Shown here one piece after another: positions 1 through 6,809 of a stretch of 29,324 nt of DNA (positions are counted from its first letter, which is position 1; each line of letters starts with the position of its first letter). Source of the stretch: Phycisphaerales bacterium UBA1845. Lineage in GTDB: Bacteria; Planctomycetota; Phycisphaerae; UBA1845. Made by a program: the position numbers and the translations under genes. The notes below the pieces were generated by a model. That model was not told the origin of the DNA and did not search any database. It saw nothing but the letters and a program-made list of their open reading frames with translations. Location: assembly GCA_002338715.1 (NCBI GenBank), contig DDIR01000045.1, positions 24,013 to 53,336 on the forward strand. Reading direction: 5' to 3'.

Positions 1-1788
1 CCGCCATATGCATTCGGTCAGTATGCCGAAACGCCCATTAACGTGGCAGTCGGTTTGACGCTGGATGCGGTTGACGTCAACAGCGATGGCCTGGGATACG
101 TGATTACCGCGCTACCGCAATTCGGAACGTTGACCGATCCGGGAGCGGGCGTTATTGCGTCTGCGCCGTATGAACTGGTTGGCGGTGGCAACAACGTCAC
201 CTACACACCCGACGCCAACTCCACCGGATTCGATACCTTTGAATTCGAGGTTACCGATGGCGCACTTGATTCGAATGTGGCCACGGTCACCATTCGCGTG
301 ATTGATCCGGCGCCCTTCCCATTTTCGGATGATTTTGAAGCCGGTCCTCCGCTTGGTTCGGACTGGACGGCAGAATCGACCGGGCCCGGACGCGTGTATG
401 TTACCGATTCGTTTGAACCGGTCGGCAGCTACCATGTGATTCTCGATTCCGGTGCGAGTTCGACGTACGCATTGAACGAAATGACGCTTGCGATCGACTT
501 GCTGGGGGCGTCCAACGTTCTGCTGCGATATGACTGGAAGGATCTGGGCGATGAGAATCACACGCTGCCGATGACGTGGACCGGTTCCGAGGATGGCGAC
601 GGCGTGGCTGTCAGTGCGGACGGCGTCGAATGGCATCTCATCGCGGACCTGACGAACGGTACGAGCACCTACCAGACGGTCACACTCGATCTGGATCAAC
701 TCGTCGCCGCCGCCGGGCTGACCTACAACGGAACGTTCCGCATTCGCTTCCAGCAATACGACAACAACCCGGCTGACGTTGATGGCATCGCGCTGGATAA
801 CATCAGCGTGCTTCAAGGAACCGACGACCCGATCATCGCCACGTCGAACGTACCTGACGGACGCGTGGGTGAGGCGTATGGACCGCTGGCCCTTTCGGTC
901 ATTGGCGGTGATGCGCCGATCGTGTGGTCGACGCCGATCGTGTTTACGGAGTCATCGTTGGGAACGAACGGGTTCCTCGCCGGTGGTGTTGCGCAGAACT
1001 GGTTTGCCGACGACGTGGCGTTCGACTACACGCTACCATTTGCGTTCCCGTTCTACGGCGAGAATCTCACCGACGTCAAGATTGCGATTGACGGTTGGAT
1101 TAACTTCGGCAGCTACCTCGGCTCGACGCACAACAACAGTGCGATCCTGCTGCAAGCCAACAAACGAATTGCAGCGATGTGGGACGATCAGGACACGAGC
1201 GTCTCTGGCGACATTTACATCGACGAATCGACCAGCGGGCAAGTCACCGTGCGCTGGGAAACGCAGGCGAGCGGTGGGCCATGCAACTACGCCGCAACGC
1301 TCTACAGCGACGGGCGCATTCGCCTGGATTACGGTGCGGGCAACCTCACCGCGCCAACGATTGGCGTGTCGGCTGGCGATTTGGAGCGGTACTACTTCGC
1401 GAGCTACGACGGCGCGGGCAATCTGGGATTTGCCGATTCGATCTGGCTTGATTTCGGCAAGTTGCCGCCGGGATTGACGGTCGATGCCAACGGTAATTTG
1501 AGCGGAACCCCGACCACCACGGGCACATTCATGCCGCTCCTTCGGATCGAAGACGCATCGATGCGCAGCGACGAGCAGGTGATTCCAATGACGATCCTCA
1601 GCGCGCTGTTTGGCGACAGCGACAACGATGGCGATGTCGATTATTTCGACTTGCAGCAGTACATCGTCTGCGCCGAAGACGAAACGCCGAGCGGGGCATG
1701 CCTCAGTACCTTCGATGATGACGGCAACGACCGAGTCGATCTGTACGATTTCGCTCGATTCCAGCAGGTGTTCACTGGCCCGTTGTAG
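1..1788 (+). CDS. Secreted multidomain Ig-like protein with C-terminal dockerin-like module (5' partial)
   Basis: The frame is open from base 1, so the start lies upstream and no signal peptide is visible. In order, the 595 visible residues show: the end of a cadherin/Ig-like domain (NVTYTPDANSTGFDTFEFEVTDG type, about residues 1-100); a jelly-roll-like segment opening with DDFEAG and closing with DGIALDNISV (about 105-275); a He_PIG-type Ig fold starting near residue 280; and within it an inserted module of about 175 residues (YTLPFAFPFYG... DGRIRLDYG). The Ig fold resumes at KLPPGLTVDANGNLSGTP (from residue 487). The end carries two Asp-rich calcium-loop-like motifs (DSDNDGDVDYFDL and DDDGNDRVDLYDF) with two Cys between them, resembling dockerin type I. 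Probably an extracellular or surface adhesion or binding protein; no catalytic motif was recognised. Transcription ends at the strong terminator just downstream. Confidence 0.8.
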   Translation, partial: PPYAFGQYAETPINVAVGLTLDAVDVNSDGLGYVITALPQFGTLTDPGAGVIASAPYELVGGGNNVTYTPDANSTGFDTFEFEVTDGALDSNVATVTIRVIDPAPFPFSDDFEAGPPLGSDWTAESTGPGRVYVTDSFEPVGSYHVILDSGASSTYALNEMTLAIDLLGASNVLLRYDWKDLGDENHTLPMTWTGSEDGDGVAVSADGVEWHLIADLTNGTSTYQTVTLDLDQLVAAAGLTYNGTFRIRFQQYDNNPADVDGIALDNISVLQGTDDPIIATSNVPDGRVGEAYGPLALSVIGGDAPIVWSTPIVFTESSLGTNGFLAGGVAQNWFADDVAFDYTLPFAFPFYGENLTDVKIAIDGWINFGSYLGSTHNNSAILLQANKRIAAMWDDQDTSVSGDIYIDESTSGQVTVRWETQASGGPCNYAATLYSDGRIRLDYGAGNLTAPTIGVSAGDLERYYFASYDGAGNLGFADSIWLDFGKLPPGLTVDANGNLSGTPTTTGTFMPLLRIEDASMRSDEQVIPMTILSALFGDSDNDGDVDYFDLQQYIVCAEDETPSGACLSTFDDDGNDRVDLYDFARFQQVFTGPL

Positions 1789-1820
1789 AGCGTCCATTTT
1801 TGATTTCATAGTCAGCACGC

Positions 1821-1864
1821 GTGGCGCTTCCGATCGAACCATCGGAAGCGCCACTTTTCTTTTG
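1821..1864 (+). terminator. Rho-independent terminator after the first gene
   Basis: GTGGCGCTTCCGAT (1821-1834), a 6-nt loop, then the exact reverse complement ATCGGAAGCGCCAC (1841-1854), followed by TTTTCTTTT. It is a perfect 14-bp GC-rich stem with a U-tract, 33 bases after the stop codon at 1788. It insulates the lysW operon from the upstream gene. Confidence 0.92.
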
Positions 1865-2020
1865 CTACGATGCGCAATTGCCCCGATCTGCAATCTGTAC
1901 CATGAAAACGAAAACTGAATTAAATCAATTCGCTGAATGTCGTATGTTGCTCGCGTGTGCATATGTGTGCTTGCGCGGCGCGCATCGACCGGCGACATTC
2001 ACATTTTCGAAAATCAATGC

Positions 2021-2048
2021 GAGACATTCGCCGGCGCTACTGTTATGC
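2021..2048 (+). promoter_or_regulatory. Possible sigma70-type promoter for the lysW operon
   Basis: A -10-like TATGCT (2043-2048) lies 16 nt after a weak -35-like GAGACA (2021-2026), about 65 nt upstream of lysW. A second -35-like TTGACA occurs at 2078-2083 but has no good -10 element 16-18 nt later. No riboswitch or attenuator structure was recognised in 1865-2113. Tentative. Confidence 0.25.
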
Positions 2049-2113
2049 TCCCGCGAATTCTGAATCGGGCACTTAAATTGACATGATGTCTAAAAAGTTC
2101 GGAGATTGGAGCC

Positions 2114-2278
2114 ATGCCTGAGTGTGTTGTTTGTGCAGCGGAGATCACCGTCGACGATTCAACGATCAAGGGCGAGTTGATCGAATGCAAGGATTGCGGA
2201 ACGGAATTGGAAGTGGTCGGCGTAAATCCGCTGGAGTTGGCTGAAGCGCCGACAGAGCAGGAAGATTGGGGGCAGTAA
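2114..2278 (+). CDS. lysW: LysW amino-group carrier protein, C-terminal Gln variant
   Basis: A 54-residue protein, the same length as Thermus LysW. It is the carrier whose C-terminal Glu side chain forms an amide with the alpha-amino group of 2-aminoadipate (or glutamate), protecting it during lysine (or ornithine) synthesis. Visible features are a zinc-ribbon with Cys4, Cys7, Cys25 and Cys28 (PECVVC ... ECKDCG), the family's ELEVVG strand, and an acidic tail. The tail reads EDWGQ, ending on CAG at 2273-2275 followed by TAA, whereas the family consensus is EDWGE. A GGAG at 2101-2104 gives a ribosome site 9 nt before the ATG. The stop is 3 nt from lysX, so this is the first gene of a six-gene operon. 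Family assignment is secure; the effect of the terminal Gln is discussed in the findings. Confidence 0.95.
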   Translation: MPECVVCAAEITVDDSTIKGELIECKDCGTELEVVGVNPLELAEAPTEQEDWGQ

Positions 2279-2281
2279 CCG

Positions 2282-3139
2282 ATGATCAAAGTCGGATTCC
2301 TGCACACCATCATCCGCCCAGAAGAAAAGATGCTCTTGAAGGCCTTTGCGGAGCGGTCTGACGTCGAGTTGGAGATGATCGACGTTCGCAATCTGGTGTT
2401 TCGATTGGGGCGCGATCACTTCGACCTGGATGTCGTCGTCGAGCGCTGCATCAATCACTCGCGAGCGCTGCATGCCCTGATCATGTTTGAAGCGGCTGGC
2501 ATCCCCTGCGTCAACACCGCACAAGTCGCGGCTATCTGTGGTGATAAGTTACAAACGTCGGTCGCGTTGCACTGCCACAAGGTACCCCAGCCGCGGGTCA
2601 ACGTGGCGTTTACCGAAGAATCCGCGATGAAGGCGCTGGAGGATCTGGGTTATCCCGCCGTCCTCAAGCCAGCCGTCGGTTCGTGGGGGCGGTTGCTTTC
2701 CAAGGTGAACGATCCCGACGCGGCAGAGACCGTGTTGGAACACAAGACGGTTCTCGGCAGCTACCACCATTCGATCTTCTACATGCAGGAATACATCGAA
2801 AAAAACGGGCGCGACATCCGCAGCTTCGTCATCGGTGATGAGTGCGTCGCCGCGATTTACCGCGCCAGCGATCATTGGATTACCAACACAGCCCGCGGTG
2901 GAAAGACGTCCAATTGCGAGATTACCGAGGAGCTTCGCGACATATCACTCCGCGGTGCGCGGGCCGTGAATGGTAGTGTGGTCGCGCTGGACCTCTTTGA
3001 GACCAACGACGGACTTCTGGTCAACGAAGTCAACTACACGATGGAATTTCGCAACAGCGTATCCGTCACTGGCGTTGACATCCCCGGATTGATCGCCGAA
3101 CACGTCGTCGGCGTCGGGCGGCAATCCAAAAATGTCTAA
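2282..3139 (+). CDS. lysX: LysX, LysW-dependent ATP-grasp ligase
   Basis: A 285-residue RimK-like ATP-grasp enzyme. The family activates the gamma-carboxylate of LysW's C-terminal Glu as an acyl phosphate and joins it to the amino group of 2-aminoadipate (LysX) or glutamate (ArgX). ATP-grasp features are [14 protein letters not shown] (about 127-140), the QEYIEK clamp strand (169-174), VALDLFE (234-240) and the metal/substrate segment [11 protein letters not shown] (248-258), followed by [11 protein letters not shown]. The NxTMEF motif resembles LysX more than the arginine-type enzyme as I recall those families, so aminoadipate is the better guess for the substrate, but dual use cannot be excluded. 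A G-run at 2268-2272 inside the end of lysW supplies a Shine-Dalgarno-like site. Its stop overlaps the lysY start by 8 nt. Confidence 0.93.
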   Translation: MIKVGFLHTIIRPEEKMLLKAFAERSDVELEMIDVRNLVFRLGRDHFDLDVVVERCINHSRALHALIMFEAAGIPCVNTAQVAAICGDKLQTSVALHCHKVPQPRVNVAFTEESAMKALEDLGYPAVLKPAVGSWGRLLSKVNDPDAAETVLEHKTVLGSYHHSIFYMQEYIEKNGRDIRSFVIGDECVAAIYRASDHWITNTARGGKTSNCEITEELRDISLRGARAVNGSVVALDLFETNDGLLVNEVNYTMEFRNSVSVTGVDIPGLIAEHVVGVGRQSKNV

Positions 3140-4175
3140 ACTCACCGTATCCATTGCAGGCGGCAGCGGTTATGCCGGTGGCGAAGCGCTGCGGCTACTG
3201 CTGTTTCATCCGCACGTGAGCGTCAAGCAGGTCAGCTCGGAGCGCAATGCCGGTACGCGCGTGTCGCGTCTGCATCCGAATCTGCGCAGTGTCACCGATC
3301 TGGCGTTTTGTACGCTGGATGATCTGGAACCGTGCGATGTGCTGCTCATATGTCTGCCGCATGGCGAAGGGATTGCGCGGATCGACGCGTTTACCAAGTT
3401 GGCCGATCGCGTCATCGACCTCAGTGCCGACTTTCGGTTGAACGATGCATCTGCCTACAAGAAGTGGTATGGCCGAGAGCACGGGCGTCCGGAATTATTG
3501 GGCGAATTTGTCTATGGCATCCCCGAACTTCATCGCGGGCAGATGCGCGAAGCCAAATGGGTGTCGTCGGCTGGCTGCAATGCGACGGCGTCGATATTGG
3601 CAATGTATCCGGTTGCACAAGCCGGTGTGATCGAACCTGAGCGCATCGTGGTCGAAGTCAAAGTCGGTTCGAGCGAAGGCGGGCAGGGGGTTTCGCCCGC
3701 ATCGCATCACCCCGAGCGGGCCGGCTGCGTTCGATCGTTCATGCCGGTGGGGCATCGCCATACCGGTGAGATTGTGCAGGAGTTGGGCGGTGAAGTTCCA
3801 ATCGAAGTGAGCATGTCAGCCACCTCGATCGAAATGATTCGTGGCGTGCTTGCGACCTGCCACGTGTTCTTGAAAGACGACCTCGACGAGAAAGACATCT
3901 GGAAAATCTACCGCAGTGCATATGGCCATGAACCGTTTGTGCGCATCGTCAAAGAGCGCGACGGGATCTATCGCCTGCCCGAGCCCAAACTTGTGGCCGG
4001 GACGAATTATTGCGACGTTGGGTTCGTGCGCGATCCGCATTCAAGGCGGCTTGTGATTGTCAGCGCGATCGACAATCTGATGAAAGGGGCAGCCGGTCAA
4101 GCGGTTCAGGCGCTAAACATCATGTGCGGATTCGACGAACGCACGGCGCTTGAGTTTCCCGGACTGCATCCATAA
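3132..4175 (+). CDS. lysY: LysY/ArgC-type LysW-aminoadipyl-phosphate reductase
   Basis: A 347-residue N-acyl-gamma-glutamyl-phosphate reductase homologue. It would reduce the LysW-bound acyl phosphate made by LysZ to the semialdehyde with NADPH. The Rossmann motif GGSGYAGGE (10-18) is at the N terminus, the catalytic Cys149 sits in SSAGCNA, and His-containing segments SHHPERAG and [10 protein letters not shown] match the ArgC/LysY catalytic region. The C terminus has the ArgC-like [16 protein letters not shown] helix. ATG at 3132 lies within the 3' end of lysX (8-nt overlap), so the two are probably translationally coupled. It is called LysY from its LysW context; sequence alone does not separate LysY from a LysW-using ArgC. 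Confidence 0.92.
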   Translation: MSKLTVSIAGGSGYAGGEALRLLLFHPHVSVKQVSSERNAGTRVSRLHPNLRSVTDLAFCTLDDLEPCDVLLICLPHGEGIARIDAFTKLADRVIDLSADFRLNDASAYKKWYGREHGRPELLGEFVYGIPELHRGQMREAKWVSSAGCNATASILAMYPVAQAGVIEPERIVVEVKVGSSEGGQGVSPASHHPERAGCVRSFMPVGHRHTGEIVQELGGEVPIEVSMSATSIEMIRGVLATCHVFLKDDLDEKDIWKIYRSAYGHEPFVRIVKERDGIYRLPEPKLVAGTNYCDVGFVRDPHSRRLVIVSAIDNLMKGAAGQAVQALNIMCGFDERTALEFPGLHP

Positions 4176-4177
4176 CC

Positions 4178-4819
4178 ATGTGTCGCTTGCTGGTCGTCAA
4201 ATCCAGGAAACCGTTCGATACCAAACCGCACCTGCAGGCGTTTGCGACGCTTTCGCGCGAGAGCAAGGAATACCAGGGGCACGGCTGGGGTTGTGCGGTG
4301 ATCAACGGCGGTGGTGTGTGGAGTCTCTACCACAACATCAAACCCATCTGGGACGATGATGTCGCGGCGTTTGGCGAGTCGACGTACCTGATTGCCCATG
4401 CGCGCAGTGCCTTTCGCGACGAAGGGGTGAAGGTCGAAAACAACATGCCGTTTTGCGACGGTCCGAACGTGTTTGTGTTCAACGGTGAACTTCACGGCGT
4501 GCGCATTCGCGAGATTGGCCGCATCGGTGCGGAAAAAGTGTTCAACTACATCAAGCGTTTCGATCATGGCGACACCGAGGTGGCGATGCGGCGGGCGTTT
4601 GAGGTGATCGAAAAGCGCAGCGACAACGTGCGGGCGATGAACGTGGTCCTTTGCAGTGCGGCGGGCGCGTGGGTCGGGACGCTATTCAACGACGATCCGC
4701 AGTACTACACCATGCACTATCGCTGCGACGACGATGGATTCGCGGTCTGCTCCGAAGCGTACGATGTGTTCGACGATTGGACGCCGCTCGCCAGCCGAAG
4801 CTTTAAGGTGTTTTCATGA
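4178..4819 (+). CDS. Stand-alone class II (Ntn) glutamine amidotransferase-like hydrolase in the LysW operon
   Basis: A 213-residue protein consisting only of an N-terminal-nucleophile glutaminase domain. It begins MCRLL, so removal of Met exposes Cys2 as nucleophile. Other signatures are GHGWG (34-38), HAR (74-76, the Arg expected to hold the substrate alpha-carboxylate), FNGE (101-104, oxyanion-hole Asn-Gly) and a late SEAYDVFDDW segment. No synthase, phosphoribosyl or sugar-isomerase domain follows. The class includes YafJ, Dug3 and EgtC, which hydrolyse Gln or gamma-glutamyl amide bonds. It starts 2 nt after the lysY stop and its own stop overlaps the lysZ ATG (ATGA), so it is an integral operon member. 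It is not one of the characterised Thermus Lys enzymes. The fold and catalytic kit are clear; the substrate is unknown. The C-terminal Gln of LysW or LysW-gamma-amino acid conjugates are proposed in the findings. Confidence 0.9.
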   Translation: MCRLLVVKSRKPFDTKPHLQAFATLSRESKEYQGHGWGCAVINGGGVWSLYHNIKPIWDDDVAAFGESTYLIAHARSAFRDEGVKVENNMPFCDGPNVFVFNGELHGVRIREIGRIGAEKVFNYIKRFDHGDTEVAMRRAFEVIEKRSDNVRAMNVVLCSAAGAWVGTLFNDDPQYYTMHYRCDDDGFAVCSEAYDVFDDWTPLASRSFKVFS

Positions 4820-5622
4820 TTGTCATCAAAATCGGCGGCGGTGAGGGAATCAACCACCAAGCCGTCTTCCAAAACCTGGCCCGATTGATTGCAGCTGGCA
4901 CGCGGGCGATCGTTGTGCACGGCGCCAACCATGAGATGAAGGAACTGTGCAAGCGACTGGACTTACCGCAGCGGATGATCACGTCCGTGTCGGGTTATGA
5001 AAGTCGCTACACCGACGCGGCGACGATGGACGCGTTTATGATGGCCTACTGCGGCAAGGTGAATACGTCACTGACCGCGCTGGCGAGGGCGTGCGGGGTC
5101 AACGCGATTGGAATGTCCGGCGTGGATGGCGGGTTATTGTCCGCGACTCGAAAGAAGGCGATTCGCGCCGTCGAAGATGGTAAGACGATACTCATTCGCG
5201 ACGACTACTCGGGCAAGATCGAAACCGTCAACGATGGCTTGCTGCGGACGCTGACCGATGCGGGGTTTGTGCCTTTGATCAGCCCGCCCGCGCTGAGCGA
5301 AGCTTTTGAACCGGTCAATGTCGATGGCGATCGGGCGGCTGCCGAGATGGCGGCTGCGGTCGGGGCGAAGCGGTTGATCATCCTTTCCAACGTGCCGGGA
5401 CTCCTTCGCGATGTTGCGGATGAGTCGTCGCTGATTCGGTTGATCGAACGCAGCAACGTGGAGGCGTTTGAAGAGTTTGCCAAGGGTCGCATGCGCAAGA
5501 AGGTCATGGGCGCCGTCGAGGCGATCGACAAAGGCGTAGACGAAGTTGTGTTTGCGGATGCTCGGATCGCGTCGCCGATCGATGCGGCGCTGAATGGACA
5601 AGGCACGGTGATACGACCATGA
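4816..5622 (+). CDS. lysZ: LysZ, LysW-aminoadipate kinase
   Basis: A 268-residue amino acid kinase family member, the length expected for LysZ or N-acetylglutamate kinase. It phosphorylates the distal carboxylate of the LysW-bound amino acid. The ATP-binding start MIVIKIGGGEGIN (1-13), the substrate-binding segment SGYESRYTD (59-67, typical of LysZ and different from NAG kinase), NAIGMSGVDGGLL, and the C-terminal GRMRKKVMGAVEAI Lys-containing motif are all present. ATG at 4816 overlaps the upstream amidotransferase stop, and its stop overlaps the lysJ ATG; both are ATGA junctions, implying coupled translation. Confidence 0.93.
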   Translation: MIVIKIGGGEGINHQAVFQNLARLIAAGTRAIVVHGANHEMKELCKRLDLPQRMITSVSGYESRYTDAATMDAFMMAYCGKVNTSLTALARACGVNAIGMSGVDGGLLSATRKKAIRAVEDGKTILIRDDYSGKIETVNDGLLRTLTDAGFVPLISPPALSEAFEPVNVDGDRAAAEMAAAVGAKRLIILSNVPGLLRDVADESSLIRLIERSNVEAFEEFAKGRMRKKVMGAVEAIDKGVDEVVFADARIASPIDAALNGQGTVIRP

Positions 5623-6782
5623 ATACCGCGATCGACTACCAGCAGTTGCAGCGTCAATACGAACTCGAAGTGTATCCCAAGCGCGACGTCACCTTCGTGC
5701 GCGGGGAGGGCTGTCGGGTTTGGGATGACACCGGCAAGGAGTACCTCGACTGTGCAGCCGGTCATGGCGTGGCCAACGTCGGTCACTGCAACCCAGCTGT
5801 CGTCGAAGCGATTCGCGAGCAAGCCGGCAAACTCATCACGTGCCCGGGGACATACTACAATGACGCCAAGGCGCAGCTTGTCGAAAAGCTCGCATCGATC
5901 GCGCCCGATGGATTAAATCGGTCGTTTCTGTGCAACTCCGGCGCCGAGTCGATCGAAGCCGCCATCAAATTCGCACGGGCTACCACCGGCAGGACCAACT
6001 TCGTCTGCGCCAACCGCAGTTTCCACGGGCGGACGCTCGGCGCGCTGAGCGCCACGTTTAACCATGCATACAAAGAACCATTCGAACCGCTGGTGGCTGG
6101 GTTTGAATTCGTCAGCTACAACAACATCGACGCGCTGGCAGCAGCTGTCACCAAGGATACCGCGGCTGTCATCCTCGAACCGGTGCAGGGCGAGGGCGGC
6201 GTGCACATCGGCGACCATGCCTATCTGCAAGCCGCTCGAAGAATCTGCGACGACACCGGCGCGCTGTTGATCCTCGATGAAATTCAAACGGGATTCTGTC
6301 GCACGGGACGGATGTTCGCCAGCATGCACGCGGGCGCTACTGCCGACATGATGTGCACAGCCAAGGCGATCGCGGGCGGCTTGCCGATGGGCGCCGTGGT
6401 GTGCGGTGACCGCGTCGAGATTTCGATCGGGTCGCACGGGTCCACGTTCGGCGGAAACCCCTTATGCTGTGCAGCCGCCAATGCCGCGATCGACTACATG
6501 ATCGACCATCGCCTCGACGAACAAGCCGCCAGCCTCGGCGAAAACCTCGTCCGTCGTCTGAGCGAACGCAACCTGAGCAAGGTCCGCGAAATCAGAGGCA
6601 TCGGCTTGATGATCGGCATCGAACTAAGAACCAAAGCCCGCCCCTTCGTCATGCAACTCCTCGAAGAAGGCATCATCACCCTACCAACCGGCGCAACCGT
6701 CATCCGACTCCTTCCGCCACTGACGATCACAAAGGATGAAATCAATCATCTGGAACAACGCCTCGTCAACGTGCTTCACTAG
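5619..6782 (+). CDS. lysJ: LysJ, LysW-gamma-semialdehyde aminotransferase
   Basis: A 387-residue class III PLP aminotransferase of the acetylornithine aminotransferase family. It would transfer an amino group from glutamate to the LysW-bound semialdehyde, giving LysW-gamma-lysine (or ornithine). Motifs: NSGAESIEAAIK (107-118, PLP-phosphate region), FHGRTLGALS (135-144), LDEIQTGFCRTG (219-230, with Asp220 contacting the PLP nitrogen) and TAKAIAGG with the Schiff-base Lys249. It is the last gene of the operon. The final hydrolase LysK, which releases the product from LysW, is not in the window. About the last 200 nt are richer in C and poorer in G than the rest of the operon. Nothing resembling a terminator is visible in the 27 nt before the convergent DUF4139 gene. 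Confidence 0.93.
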   Translation: MNTAIDYQQLQRQYELEVYPKRDVTFVRGEGCRVWDDTGKEYLDCAAGHGVANVGHCNPAVVEAIREQAGKLITCPGTYYNDAKAQLVEKLASIAPDGLNRSFLCNSGAESIEAAIKFARATTGRTNFVCANRSFHGRTLGALSATFNHAYKEPFEPLVAGFEFVSYNNIDALAAAVTKDTAAVILEPVQGEGGVHIGDHAYLQAARRICDDTGALLILDEIQTGFCRTGRMFASMHAGATADMMCTAKAIAGGLPMGAVVCGDRVEISIGSHGSTFGGNPLCCAAANAAIDYMIDHRLDEQAASLGENLVRRLSERNLSKVREIRGIGLMIGIELRTKARPFVMQLLEEGIITLPTGATVIRLLPPLTITKDEINHLEQRLVNVLH

Positions 6783-6809
6783 CGGTGATTCAACTGACGC
6801 TTGGCAGGC

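Noticed and set aside
112..1998. Minus-strand open frames opposite the first gene (234 and 321 codons)
   Set aside because: No domain, no ribosome site, basic and low-complexity translation, and full overlap with a recognisable multidomain protein and the terminator.
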